A DNA stretch of 64,000 nucleotides from Platycnemis pennipes (lineage: Eukaryota; Arthropoda; Insecta; Odonata; Platycnemididae), in the NCBI GenBank assembly GCA_933228895.1, contig OW121846.1, positions 81,852,064 to 81,916,063 on the forward strand. The letters run 5' to 3'. The notes under the pieces are model-generated. The model ran no database searches. It saw only the letters and a list, made by a program, of their open reading frames with translations, and was not told the DNA's origin. Within the stretch, counting starts at the first letter, position 1. Each line of letters starts with the position of its first letter. Positions 47,400 through 61,879 of the stretch are shown piece by piece. A program made the translations under genes and the position numbers.

Positions 47400-49273
47400 T
47401 GATTGTCATAAAATATTTTCTCAAGTTCACAAGTGCAGATATTGGCTCATTTACATTCATCTAGTTGCTGTCCTATCCCTGTATGTCAATTGAGAAATGA
47501 ACCTTCAGTAGTTTACCCTGAGCAGTTACTTACATGTGTGAAATCCATAATTTTTTAAACCACCTATGGTAGTACTTAAATAGTAATGTGATCAAGAGAT
47601 GGTGTTCACCATGCCATAAATCTTATTTATTAATTATTTAGCTGTGAGGAGGAATGCTGACAAGTTGTCGTAATAGAATGATTGAATATTATCAGGTCAG
47701 AATGAGTTCTTGGTGGATCACATTTAATCTCCTCATCAAAGTATGTCATCTCTGATTTAAACATACATGTAAAAATTTTCTCTTTTTATTGACTGTGTAT
47801 CTGAATTTATGTTGATATTATTAATACATTCTAAGACTTAATTAATGCATGGATATCATGCATTAATTAAGTCTTCAATCCATGCATTAATATCATTTAT
47901 GCATGGATTGAAGAGAAAGTCACTTGTCACATGACTTTCAAAGAGTGAATTGGGATGCATTAGGCGTGGCCTAACCTCTCAAAAATTCAGTCACTCTCAG
48001 ACCTGTTTGGAGTACACTTCTTGGATCTGATTACTATGTTGCCAATGCATACAGTTGTCTGAGAACAATAGGGAGGATAACTCTTTAAATGACAGTGGTG
48101 CAGAATTCTCGTGGCCCACTCCATTTTAGATATTGTGACTGATTCCTTTCTATATGTGGTTCTTCCATAAAGGGCTGTCACAACTTAAAATTTACGTTCG
48201 AATTCAGTTAATCAGGGTGACAGAGGGGAACCCCCTACTATTGACAAGAATGGTCGCTCGGAAGGAAGCACTCCGAAGTTGTCGCGAAAATAATGAGGTA
48301 CGCAGAAATAGGGTATTAAATTAGCAGGTATCTATCTATATCACCCGTAATTGATTTCCTACAAGCCACGTGGTTCATTTTAGGATACCATGTATGGTAA
48401 TCCGGTAGCTGAGCTGCGTAATTGTCATTTCATGGTCATTCGTGTCATGGGTCTTTGATTCTTCGTGGGCAAGAAACGATGTTTCGGTGTCGAGTTTTCT
48501 CATTGATAATTACAAAAATTTCCTTCATGTAATTATTGTAACAATTTTCTTGGCAATTACCAAGGAAATATAAGATAGTGCTATCGGTAGTTGTACTTAC
48601 TAAGGTTATAGAAATATTATTACGAAATTAGAATCATTACGTGGCCTTTGTTGGCCTGGTGTAACAATTGGTGACCGTAATTTGATCTCAGTTTTACCGT
48701 TTCCAAAAATATTATTGGAAAATTAAACATTGTTTGGAAGAAGTGACCGACGTTGATTTTTGGTATAGGTACATTCTTCAATTCTTATATTTTATATATT
48801 TATTTTAAATGATGTAAAATTTATATATCTCTGGAGCAATTGATATTTTAATGACATTTTTGGGATTTCACATTTTGGTATTTAAAATGAGACCTTATAC
48901 TTTATTGATGGAATCTTAAGTCTCGTTTGCCATTAATTTAATTATCCCACATTAGTTTTTGTTCTAATCTGTGTGTTAACCTGATTGTAATTCTTATATT
49001 ATGTTGATTGATTATTATTTGTCGATCAGCAGGTGCTCATAATATTTTAAAACAATAATTGACTTAATAAGAGTGTTGAAATTGATTATTTTTGTGCATC
49101 GTTTGGTTTTGGTGAATTTTAATGTTTGTGGCAGCAGCAGGGCTGAGAACTGAATGGGCTATTGGAATAAGTGGAGAAGTTGTCTCTTCACTTTGATTAA
49201 AAGTGAAATTCAACTCCTCCAACTTATTGCTGTGGCTTAAATGCTTCCATGCCGAAGATTCTTCAAGATCCAC
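47400..49273. repeat. Satellite unit 17, 1874 bp
   Basis: Hairpins at 47833. Subtype of units 2 and 5 ('gcatcgtttgg'). Confidence 0.9.
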
Positions 49274-50097
49274 TGATTGTCATAAAATATTTTCTCAAGT
49301 TCACAAGCGCAGATATTGGCTCATTTACATTCATCTAGGAGCTGTCCTATCCTTGTATGTCAATTGAGAAATGACCCTTCACAAGTTTATCCTGAGCAGT
49401 TACTTACATGTGTCATAATCCATTATTTTTTAAACCACCTATGGTAGTACTTAAACAGTAATGTGATCAAGAGATGGTTCACCATGCCATAAATCTTATT
49501 TATTAATTATTTAGCTGTGAGGAGGAATGCCAGAATTCCAGGTGAATGTTATAGCTTTCATTTAGTTTACTTATTTCTTTAGCCTTATCAGAGATTCATC
49601 TGCTATCTCACTATCCCAGAGTTTTCTCCAGCTAAATTAAAAATCTACTGAAGTGCTATCAAAGTAGAGACCCTAGTTACTGTCATCAAACATTATCCAT
49701 TTCAAATATGTTGGGGTCTGATAGACAGTTAAATTTGGAAAGATGGAATCTTAAGTCTCGTTTGCCATTAATTTAATTATCCCACATTATTTTTTGTTCT
49801 AATCTGTGTGTTAACCTGATTGTAACTCTTATATTATGTTGATTGATTATTATTTGTCGATCATAATATTTTAAAACAATAATTGACTGAATAAGAGTGT
49901 TGAAATTGATTATTTTTGTGCATGGTTTGGTTTTGGTGAATTTTATTGTTTGTGGCAGCAGCAGGGCTGAGAACTGAATGGGCTATTGGAATAAGTGGAG
50001 AAGTTGTCTCATCACTTTGATTAAAAGTGAGTTTCAACTCCTCCAACTTATTGCTGTGGCTTAAATGCTTCCATGCCGAAGATTCTTCAAGATCCAC
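49274..50097. repeat. Satellite unit 18, 824 bp
   Basis: G-haplotype, with the same 'ccagaatt' junction as unit 3. Confidence 0.9.
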
Positions 50098-51539
50098 TGA
50101 TTGTCATAAAATATTTTCTCAAGTTCACAAGTGCAGATATTGGCTCATTTACATTCATCTAGTTGCTGTCCTATCATTGTATGTCAATTGAGAAATGACC
50201 CTTCACTAGTTTATCCTGAGCAGTTACTTACATGTGTCAAATCTATTATTTTTTAAACCACCTATGGTAGTACTTAAACAGTAATGTGATCAAGAGATGG
50301 TTCACCATGCCATAAATCTTATGTATTAATTATTTAGCTGTGAGGAGGAATGCTGACAAGTTGTTGTTATAGAATGATTGAATATTATTCTAACATTGCT
50401 GTTAGTTTTACCAGCAGATTTGTGGATAATGATTGTCATGTTAAGTAATTCACATATTTACTGTAATTCCACAGGTCAGAAAGACTTCTTGGTCGATAAC
50501 ATCCAATCTCCTCATCGAAGTATGTCATCTCTGATTTAAACATACAGGTAAATATTTTCTCTTTTTATCCACGGAGTATTCTGAATTTATGTTGATATTA
50601 TTATTACATTCTGATACTTAATTAAAGCATGGATTTCTTTGATTTTATGCCATTTTGGTGATAGAACAGAATAATTTTGGGGAAGTTATTTTCTTAGAAA
50701 ATAATCCCATGGACCTTGAAAAGCTTAAGTTTAAGAGTCAGATTTTTAATACTAGCACCTGACGTGCAACGGTACTCATGAAAATGGACATTGGTAGGGT
50801 TGATGCTCCTCCTGCTAGGGTTGACACCTGACCTGGAATTCCAGGAGTCTCCATGAATCAGACCTTTTCTGGCACGTTCCATGGTAGTGATCAAATATTC
50901 CTGAAATTTTGCAGTCTGTTGATCAATCAAAATTTGTTTGCTTTCAGTGGTGATTAAAATTGTTTAATAACTCATATTTCCAGGTGAATGTTATAGCTTT
51001 CATTTAGTTTACTTATTTCTTTAGCCTTATCAGAGATTCATCTGCTATCTCACTATCCCAGAGTTTTCTCCAGGTAAATTAAAAATCTACTGAAGTGCTA
51101 TCAAAGTAGAGACCCTAGTTACTGTCATCAAACATTATCCATTTCAAATATTTTGGGGTCTGATAGACAGTTATATTTGGAAAGATGGAATCTTAAGTCT
51201 CGTTTGCCATTAATTTAATTATCCCACATTATTTTTTGTTCTAATCTGTGTGTTAACCTGATTGTAACTCTTATATTATGTTGATTGATTATTATTTGTC
51301 GATCATAATATTTTAAAACAATAATTGACTGAATAAGAGTGTTGAAATTGATTATTTTTGTGCATGGTTTGGTTTTGGTGAATTTTATTGTTTGTGGCAG
51401 CAGCAGGGCTGAGAACTGAATGGGCTATTGGAATAAGTGGAGAAGTTGTCTCATCACTTTGATTAAAAGTGAGTTTCAACTCCTCCAACTTTTTGCTGTG
51501 GCTTAAATGCTTCCATGCCGAAGATTCTTCAAGATCCAC
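50098..51539. repeat. Satellite unit 19, 1442 bp
   Basis: T-haplotype. 'tagtgatcaaat' and 'ttttgcagtctg' near 50886-50913 recur only in unit 23. Confidence 0.9.
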
Positions 51540-52981
51540 TGATTGTCATAAAATATTTTCTCAAGTTCACAAGTGCAGATATTGGCTCATTTACATTCAT
51601 CTAGTTGCTGTCCTATCATTGTATGTCAATTGAGAAATGACCCTTCACTAGGTTATCCTGAGCAGTTACTTACATGTGTCAAATCTATTATTTTTTAAAC
51701 CACCTATGGTAGTACTTAAACAGTAATGTGATCAAGAGATGGTTCACCATGCCATAAATCTTATGTATTAATTATTTAGCTGTGAGGAGGAATGCTGACA
51801 AGTTGTTGTTATAGAATGATTGAATATTATTCTAACATTGCTGTTAGTTTTACCAGCAGATTTGTGGATAATGATTGTCATGTTAAGTAATTCACATATT
51901 TACTGTAAGTCCACAGGTCAGAAAGACTTCTTGGTCGATAACATCCAATCTCCTCATCGAAGTATCTCATCTCTGATTTAAACATACAGGTAAATATATT
52001 CTCTTTTTATCCACGGAGTATTCTGAATTTATGTTGATATTATTATTACATTCTGATACTTAATTAAAGCATGGATTTCTTTGATTTTATGCCATTTTGG
52101 TGATAGAACAGAATAATTTTGGGGGAGTTATTTTCTTAGAAAATAATCCCATGGACCTTGAAAAGCTTAAGTTTAAGAGTCAGATTTTTAATACTAGCAC
52201 CTGACGTGCAACGGTACTCATGAAAATGGACATTGGTAGGGTTGATGCTCCTCCTGCTAGGGTTGACACCTGACCTGGAATTCCAGGAGTCTCCATGAAT
52301 CAGACCTTTTCTGGCACGTTCCATGGTAGTAATCAAATATTCCTGAAATTTTGGAGTCTGTTGATCAATCAAAATTTGTTTGCTTTCAGTGGTGATTAAA
52401 ATTGTTTAATAACTCATATTTCCAGGTGAATGTTATAGCTTTCATTTAGTTTACTTATTTCTTTAGCCTTATCAGAGATTCATCTGCTATCTCACTATCC
52501 CAGAGTTTTCTCCAGGTAAATTAAAAATCTACTGAAGTGCTATCAAAGTAGAGACCCTAGTTACTGTCATCAAACATTATCCATTTCAAATATTTTGGGG
52601 TCTGATAGACAGTTATATTTGGAAAGATGGAATCTTAAGTCTCGTTTGCCATTAATTTAATTATCCCACATTATTTTTTGTTCTAATCTGTGTGTTAACC
52701 TGATTGTAACTCTTATATTATGTTGATTGATTATTATTTGTCGATCATAATATTTTAAAACAATAATTGACTTAATAAGAGTGTTGAAATTGATTATTTT
52801 TGTGCATGGTTTTGTTTTGGTGAATTTTATTGTTTGTGGCAGCAGCAGGGCTGAGAACTGAATGGGCTATTGGAATAAGTGGAGAAGTTGTCTCATCACT
52901 TTGATTAAAAGTGAGTTTCAACTCCTCCAACTTATTGCTGTGGCTTAAATGCTTCCATGCCGAAGATTCTTCAAGATCCAC
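51540..52981. repeat. Satellite unit 20, 1442 bp
   Basis: T-haplotype. Near-copy of unit 16 in its left half; its right half carries 'ggttttgttttgg'. Confidence 0.9.
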
Positions 52982-54855
52982 TGATTGTCATAAAATATTT
53001 TCTCAAGTTCACAAGTGCAGATATTGGCTCATTTACATTCATATAGTTGCTGTCCTATCCCTGTATGTCAATTGAGAAATGAACCTTCAGTAGTTTACCC
53101 TGAGCAGTTACTTATATGTGTGAAATCCATAATTTTTTAAACCACCTATGGTAGTACTTAAATAGTAATGTGATCAAGAGATGGTGTTCACCATGCCATA
53201 AATCTTATTTATTAATTATTTAGCTGTGAGGAGGAATGCTGACAAGTTGTCGTAATAGAATGATTGAATATTATCAGGTCAGAATGAGTTCTTGGTGGAT
53301 CACATTTAATCTCCTCATCAAAGTATGTCATCTCTGATTTAAACATACATGTAAAAATTTTCTCTTTTTATTGACTGTGTATCTGAATTTATGTTGATAT
53401 TATTAATATATTCTAAGACTTAATTAATGCATGGATATCATGCATTAATTAAGTCTTCAATCCATGCATTAATATCATTTATGCATGGATTGAAGAGAAA
53501 GTCACTTGTCACATGACTTTCAAAGAGTGAATTGGGATGCATTAGGCGTGGCCTAACCTCTCAAAAATTCAGTCACTCTCAGACCTGTTTGGAGTACACT
53601 TCTTGGATCTGATTACTATGTTGCCAATGCATACAGTTGTCTGAGAACAATAGGGAGGATAACTCTTTAAATGACAGTGGTGCAGAATTCTCGTGGCCCA
53701 CTCCATTTTAGATATTGTGACTGATTCCTTTCTATATGTGGTTCTTCCATAAAGGGCTGTCACAACTTAAAATTTACGTTCGAATTCAGTTAATCAGGGT
53801 GACAGAGGGGAACCCCCTACTATTGACAAGAATGGTCGCTCGGAAGGAAGCACTCCGAAGTTGTCGCGAAAATAATGAGGTACGCAGAAATAGGGTATTA
53901 AATTAGCAGGTATCTATCTATATCACCCGTAATTGATTTCCTACAAGCCACGTGGTTCATTTTAGGATACCATGTATGGTAATCCGGTAGCTGAGCTGCG
54001 TAATTGTCATTTCATGGTCATTCGTGTCATGGGTCTTTGATTCTTCGTGGGCAAGAAACGATGTTTCGGTGTCGAGTTTTCTCATTGATAATTACAAAAA
54101 TTTCCTTCATGTAATTATTGTAACAATTTTCTTGGCAATTACCAAGGAAATATAAGATAGTGTTATCGGTAGTTGTACTTACTAAGGTTATAGAAATATT
54201 ATTACGAAATTAGAATCATTACGTGGCCTTTGTTGGCCTGGTGTAACAATTGGTGACCGTAATTTGATCTCAGTTTTACCGTTTCCAAAAATATTATTGG
54301 AAAATTAAACATTGTTTGGAAGAAGTGACCGACGTTGATTTTTGGTATAGGTACATTCTTCAATTCTTATATTTTATATATTTATTTTAAATGATGTAAA
54401 ATTTATATATCTCTGGAGCAATTGATATTTTAATGACATTTTTGGGATTTCACATTTTGGTATTTAAAATGAGACCTTATACTTTATTGATGGAATCTTA
54501 AGTCTCGTTTGCCATTAATTTAATTATCCCACATTATTTTTTGTTCTAATCTGTGTGTTAACCTGATTGTAATTCTTATATTATGTTGATTGATTATTAT
54601 TTGTCGATCAGCAGGTGCTCATAATATTTTAAAACAATAATTGACTTAATAAGAGTGTTGAAATTGATTATTTTTGTGCATGGTTTGGTTTTGGTGAATT
54701 TTATTGTTTGTGGCAGCAGCAGGGCTGAGAACTGAATGGGCTATTGGAATAAGTGGAGAAGTTGTCTCTTCACTTTGATTAAAAGTGAAATTCAACTCCT
54801 CCAACTTATTGCTGTGGCTTAAATGCTTCCATGCCGAAGATTCTTCAAGATCCAC
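52982..54855. repeat. Satellite unit 21, 1874 bp
   Basis: Hairpins at 53415. 'catatagttgctg' and 'cttatatgtgtg' near 53040-53120 are shared with units 13 and 26. Confidence 0.9.
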
Positions 54856-55679
54856 TGATTGTCATAAAATATTTTCTCAAGTTCACAAGCGCAGATATTG
54901 GCTCATTTACATTCATCTAGGAGCTGTCCTATCCTTGTATGTCAATTGAGAAATGACCCTTCACAAGTTTATCCTGAGCAGTTACTTACATGTGTCATAA
55001 TCCATTATTTTTTAAACCACCTATGGTAGTACTTAAACAGTAATGTGATCCAGAGATGGTTCACCATGCCATAAATCTTATTTATTAATTAATTAGCTGT
55101 GAGGAGGAATGCCAGAATTCCAGGTGAATGTTATAGCTTTCATTTAGTTTACTTATTTCTTTAGCCTTATCAGAGATTCATCTGCTATCTCACTATCCCA
55201 GAGTTTTCTCCAGCTAAATTAAAAATCTACTGAAGTGCTATCAAAGTAGAGACCCTAGTTACTGTCATCAAACATTATCCATTTCAAATATGTTGGGGTC
55301 TGATAGACAGTTAAATTTGGAAAGATGGAATCTTAAGTCTCGTTTGCCATTAATTTAATTATCCCACATTATTTTTTGTTCTAATCTGTGTGTTAACCTG
55401 ATTGTAACTCTTATATTATGTTGATTGATTATTATTTGTCGATCATAATATTTTAAAACAATAATTGACTGAATAAGAGTGTTGAAATTGATTATTTTTG
55501 TGCATGGTTTGGTTTTGGTGAATTTTATTGTTTGTGGCAGCAGCAGGGCTGAGAACTGAATGGGCTATTGGAATAAGTGGAGAAGTTGTCTCATCACTTT
55601 GATTAAAAGTGAGTTTCAACTCCTCCAACTTATTGCTGTGGCTTAAATGCTTCCATGCCGAAGATTCTTCAAGATCCAC
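54856..55679. repeat. Satellite unit 22, 824 bp
   Basis: G-haplotype. Private 'gatccagagatgg' near 55048 and 'taattaattagctg' near 55086. Confidence 0.9.
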
Positions 55680-57121
55680 TGATTGTCATAAAATATTTTC
55701 TCAAGTTCACAAGTGCAGATATTGGCTCATTTACATTCATATAGTTGCTGTCCTATCATTGTATGTCAATTGAGAAATGACCCTTCACTAGTTTATCCTG
55801 AGCAGTTACTTACATGTGTCAAATCTATTATTTTTTAAACCACCTATGGTAGTACTTAAACAGTAATGTGATCAAGAGATGGTTCACCATGCCATAAATC
55901 TTATGTATTAATTATTTAGCTGTGAGGAGGAATGCTGACAAGTTGTTGTTATAGAATGATTGAATATTATTCTAACATTGCTGTTAGTTTTACCAGCAGA
56001 TTTGTGGATAATGATTGTCATGTTAAGTAATTCACATATTTACTGTAATTCCACAGGTCAGAAAGACTTCTTGGTCGATAACATCCAATCTCCTCATCGA
56101 AGTATGTCATCTCTGATTTAAACATACAGGTAAATATTTTCTCTTTTTATCCACGGAGTATTCTGAATTTATGTTGATATTATTATTACATTCTGATACT
56201 TAATTAAAGCATGGATTTCTTTGATTTTATGCCATTTTGGTGATAGAACAGAATAATTTTGGAGGCGTTATTTTCTTAGAAAATAATCCCATGGACCTTG
56301 AAAAGCTTAAGTTTAAGAGTCAGATTTTTAATACTAGCACCTGACGTGCAACGGTACTCATGAAAATGGACATTGGTAGGGTTGATGCTCCTCCTGCTAG
56401 GGTTGACACCTGACCTGGAATTCCAGGAGTCTCCATGAATCAGACCTTTTCTGGCACGTTCCATGGTAGTGATCAAATATTCCTGAAATTTTGCAGTCTG
56501 TTGATCAATCAAAATTTGTTTGCTTTCAGTGGTGATTAAAATTGTTTAATAACTCATATTTCCAGGTGAATGTTATAGCTTTCATTTAGTTTACTTATTT
56601 CTTTAGCCTTATCAGAGATTCATCTGCTATCTCACTATCCCAGAGTTTTCTTCAGGTAAATTAAAAATCTACTGAAGTGCTATCAAAGTAGAGACCCTAG
56701 TTACTGTCATCAAACATTATCCATTTCAAATATTTTGGGGTCTGATAGACAGTTATATTTGGAAAGATGGAATCTTAAGTCTCGTTTGCCATTAATTTAA
56801 TTATCCCACATTATTTTTTGTTCTAATCTGTGTGTTAACCTGATTGTAACTCTTATATTATGTTGATTGATTATTATTTGTCGATCATAATATTTTAAAA
56901 CAATAATTGACTTAATAAGAGTGTTGAAATTGATTATTTTTGTGCATGGTTTGGTTTTGGTGAATTTTATTGTTTGTGGCAGCAGCAGGGCTGAGAACTG
57001 AATGGGCTATTGGAATAGGTGGAGAAGTTGTCTCATCACTTTGATTAAAAGTGAGTTTCAACTCCTCCAACTTATTGCTGTGGCTTAAATGCTTCCATGC
57101 CGAAGATTCTTCAAGATCCAC
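55680..57121. repeat. Satellite unit 23, 1442 bp
   Basis: T-haplotype. Private 'ttttggaggcg' near 56258. Shares the 'ttttgcagtctg' variant with unit 19. Confidence 0.9.
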
Positions 57122-58563
57122 TGATTGTCATAAAATATTTTCTCAAGTTCACAAGTGCAGATATTGGCTCATTTACATTCATCTAGTTGCTGTCCTATCA
57201 TTGTATGTCAATTGAGAAATGACCCTTCACTAGTTTATCCTGGGCAGTTACTTACATGTGTCAAATCTATTATTTTTTAAACCACCTATGGTAGTACTTA
57301 AACAGTAATGTGATCAAGAGATGGTTCACCATGCCATAAATCTTATGTATTAATTATTTAGCTGTGAGGAGGAATGCTGACAAGTTGTTGTTATAGAATG
57401 ATTGAATATTATTCTAACATTGCTGTTAGTTTTACCAGCAGATTTGTGGATAATGATTGTCATGTTAAGTAATTCACATATTTACTGTAATTCCACAGGT
57501 CAGAAAGACTTCTTGGTCGATAACATCCAATCTCCTCATCGAAGTATGTCATCTCTGATTTAAACATACAGGTAAATATATTCTCTTTTTATCCACGGAG
57601 TATTCTGAATTTATGTTGATATTATTATTACATTCTGATACTTAATTAAAGCATGGATTTCTTTGATTTTATGCCATTTTGGTGATAGAACAGAATAATT
57701 TTGGGGGAGTTATTTTCTTAGAAAATAATCCCATGGACCTTGAAAAGCTTAAGTTTAAGAGTCAGATTTTTAATACTAGCACCTGACGTGCAACGGTACT
57801 CATGAAAATGGACATTGGTAGGGTTGATGCTCCTCCTGCTAGGGTTGACACCTGACCTGGAATTCCAGGAGTCTCCATGAATCAGACCTTTTCTGGCACG
57901 TTCCATGGCAGTAATCAAATATTCCTGAAATTTTGGAGTCTGTTGATCAATCAAAATTTGTTTGCTTTCAGTGGTGATTAAAATTGTTTAATAACTCATA
58001 TTTCCAGGTGAATGTTATAGCTTTCATTTAGTTTACTTATTTCTTTAGCCTTATCAGAGATTCATCTGCTATCTCACTATCCCAGAGTTTTCTCCAGGTA
58101 AATTAAAAATCTACTGAAGTGCTATCAAAGTAGAGACCCTAGTTACTGTCATCAAACATTATCCATTTCAAATATTTTGGGGTCTGATAGACAGTTATAT
58201 TTGGAAAGATGGAATCTTAAGTCTCGTTTGCCATTAATTTAATTATCCCACATTATTTTTTGTTCTAATCTGTGTGTTAACCTGATTGTAACTCTTATAT
58301 TATGTTGATTGATTATTATTTGTCGATCATAATATTTTAAAACAATAATTGACTTAATAAGAGTGTTGAAATTGATTATTTTTGTGCATGGTTTGGTTTT
58401 GGTGAATTTTATTGTTTGTGGCAGTAGCAGGGCTGAGAACTGAATGGGCTATTGGAATAAGTGGAGAAGTTGTCTCATCACTTTGATTAAAAGTGAGTTT
58501 CAACTCCTCCAACTTATTGCTGTGGCTTAAATGCTTCCATGCCGAAGATTCTTCAAGATCCAC
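57122..58563. repeat. Satellite unit 24, 1442 bp
   Basis: T-haplotype. Keeps 'aaatatattctc' at the position 5582 bp after unit 20, but not the other variants of that set. Confidence 0.9.
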
Positions 58564-60005
58564 TGATTGTCATAAAATATTTTCTCAAGTTCACAAGTGC
58601 AGATATTGGCTCATTTACATTCATCTAGTTGCTGTCCTATCATTGTATGTCAATTGAGAAATGACCCTTCACTAGTTTATCCTGAGCAGTTACTTACATG
58701 TGTCAAATCTATTATTTTTTAAACCACCTATGGTAGTACTTAAACAGTAATGTGATCAAGAGATGGTTCACCATGCCATAAATCTTATGTATTAATTATT
58801 TAGCTGTGAGGAGGAATGCTGACAAGTTGTTGTTATAGAATGATTGAATATTATTCTAACATTGCTGTTAGTTTTACCAGCAGATTTGTGGATAATGATT
58901 GTCATGTTAAGTAATTCACATATTTACTGTAATTCCACAGGTCAGAAAGACTTCTTGGTCGATAACATCCAATCTCCTCATCGAAGTATGTCATCTCTGA
59001 TTTAAACATACAGGTAAATATTTTCTCTTTTTATCCACGGAGTATTCTGAATTTATGTTGATATTATTATTACATTCTGATACTTAATTAAAGCATGGAT
59101 TTCTTTGATTTTATGCCATTTTGGTGATAGAACAGAATAATTTTGGGGGAGTTATTCTCTTAGAAAATAATCCCATGGACCTTGAAAAGCTTAAGTTTAA
59201 GAGTCAGATTTTTAATACTAGCACCTGACGTGCAACGGTACTCATGAAAATGGACATTGGTAGGGTTGATGCTCCTCCTGCTAGGGTTGACACCTGACCT
59301 GGAATTCCAGGAGTCTCCATGATTCAGACCTTTTCTGGCACGTTCCATGGTAGTAATCAAATATTCCTGAAATTTTGGAGTCTGTTGATCAATCAAAATT
59401 TGTTTGCTTTCAGTGGTGATTAAAATTGTTTAATAACTCATATTTCCAGGTGAATGTTATAGCTTTCATTTAGTTTACTTATTTCTTTAGCCTTATCAGA
59501 GATTCATCTGCTATCTCACTATCCCAGAGTTTTCTCCAGGTAAATTAAAAATCTACTGAAGTGCTATCAAAGTAGAGACCCTAGTTACTGTCATCAAACA
59601 TTATCCATTTCAAATATTTTGGGGTCTGATAGACAGTTATATTTGGAAAGATGGAATCTTAAGTCTCGTTTGCCATTAATTTAATTATCCCACATTATTT
59701 TTTGTTCTAATCTGTGTGTTAACCTGATTGTAACTCTTATATTATGTTGATTGATTATTATTTGTCGATCATAATATTTTAAAACAATAATTGACTTAAT
59801 AAGAGTGTTGAAATTGATTATTTTTGTGCATGGTTTGGTTTTGGTGAATTTTATTGTTTGTGGCAGCAGCAGGGCTAAGAACTGAATGGGCTATTGGAAT
59901 AAGTGGAGAAGTTGTCTCATCACTTTGATTAAAAGTGAGTTTCAACTCCTCCAACTTATTGCTGTGGCTTAAATGCTTCCATGCCAAAGATTCTTCAAGA
60001 TCCAC
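58564..60005. repeat. Satellite unit 25, 1442 bp
   Basis: T-haplotype. Private 'gttattctctt' near 59153 and 'catgattcag' near 59319. Confidence 0.9.
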
Positions 60006-61879
60006 TGATTGTCATAAAATATTTTCTCAAGTTCACAAGTGCAGATATTGGCTCATTTACATTCATATAGTTGCTGTCCTATCCCTGTATGTCAATTGAG
60101 AAATGAACCTTCAGTAGTTTACCCTGAGCAGTTACTTATATGTGTGAAATCCATAATTTTTTAAACCACCTATGGTAGTACTTAAATAGTAATGTGATCA
60201 AGAGATGGTGTTCACCATGCCATAAATCTTATTTATTAATTATTTAGCTGTGAGGAGGAATGCTGACAAGTTGTCGTAATAGAATGATTGAATATTATCA
60301 GGTCAGAATGAGTTCTTGGTGGATTACATTTAATCTCCTCATCAAAGTATGTCATCTCTGATTTAAACATACATGTAAAAATTTTCTCTTTTTAATGACT
60401 GTGTATCTGAATTTATGTTGATATTATTAATACATTCTAAGACTTAATTAATGCATGGATATCATGCATTAATTAAGTCTTCAATCCATGCATTAATATC
60501 ATTTATGCATGGATTGAAGAGAAAGTCACTTGTCACATGACTTTCAAAGAGTGAATTGGGATGCATTAGGCGTGGCCTAACCTCTCAAAAATTCAGTCAC
60601 TCTCAGACCTGTTTGGAGTACACTTCTTGGATCTGATTACTATGTTGCCAATGCATACAGTTGTCTGAGAACAATAGGGAGGATAACTCTTTAAATGACA
60701 GTGGTGCAGAATTCTCGTGGCCCACTCCATTTTAGATATTGTGACTGATTCCTTTCTATATGTGGTTCTTCCATAAAGGGCTGTCACAACTTAAAATTTA
60801 CGTTCGAATTCAGTTAATCAGGGTGACAGAGGGGAACCCCCTACTATTGACAAGAATGGTCGCTCGGAAGGAAGCACTCCGAAGTTGTCGCGAAAATAAT
60901 GAGGTACGCAGAAATAGGGTATTAAATTAGCAGGTATCTATCTATATCACCCGTAATTGATTTCCTACAAGCCACGTGGTTCATTTTAGGATACCATGTA
61001 TGGTAATCCGGTAGCTGAGCTGCGTAATTGTCATTTCATGGTCATTCGTGTCATGGGTCTTTGATTCTTCGTGGGCAAGAAACGATGTTTCGGTGTCGAG
61101 TTTTCTCATTGATAATTACAAAAATTTCCTTCATGTAATTATTGTAACAATTTTCTTGGCAATTACCAAGGAAATATAAGATAGTGCTATCGGTAGTTGT
61201 ACTTACTAAGGTTATAGAAATATTATTACGAAATTAGAATCATTACGTGGCCTTTGTTGGCCTGGTGTAACAATTGGTGACCGTAATTTGATCTCAGTTT
61301 TACCGTTTCCAAAAATATTATTGGAAAATTAAACATTGTTTGGAAGAAGTGACCGACGTTGATTTTTGGTATAGGTACATTCTTCAATTCTTATATTTTA
61401 TATATTTATTTTAAATGATGTAAAATTTATATATCTCTGGAGCAATTGATATTTTAATGACATTTTTGGGATTTCACATTTTGGTATTTAAAATGAGACC
61501 TTATACTTTATTGATGGAATCTTAAGTCTCGTTTGCCATTAATTTAATTATCCCACATTATTTTTTGTTCTAATCTGTGTGTTAACCTGATTGTAATTCT
61601 TATATTATGTTGATTGATTATTATTTGTCGATCAGCAGGTGCTCATAATATTTTAAAACAATAATTGACTTAATAAGAGTGTTGAAATTGATTATTTTTG
61701 TGCATGGTTTGGTTTTGGTGAATTTTATTGTTTGTGGCAGCAGCAGGGCTGAGAACTGAATGGGCTATTGGAATAAGTGGAGAAGTTGTCTCTTCACTTT
61801 GATTAAAAGTGAAATTCAACTCCTCCAACTTATTGCTGTGGCTTAAATGCTTCCATGCCGAAGATTCTTCAAGATCCAC
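60006..61879. repeat. Satellite unit 26, 1874 bp
   Basis: Hairpins at 60439. Shares 'ggtggattacatt' with unit 28. Confidence 0.9.
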
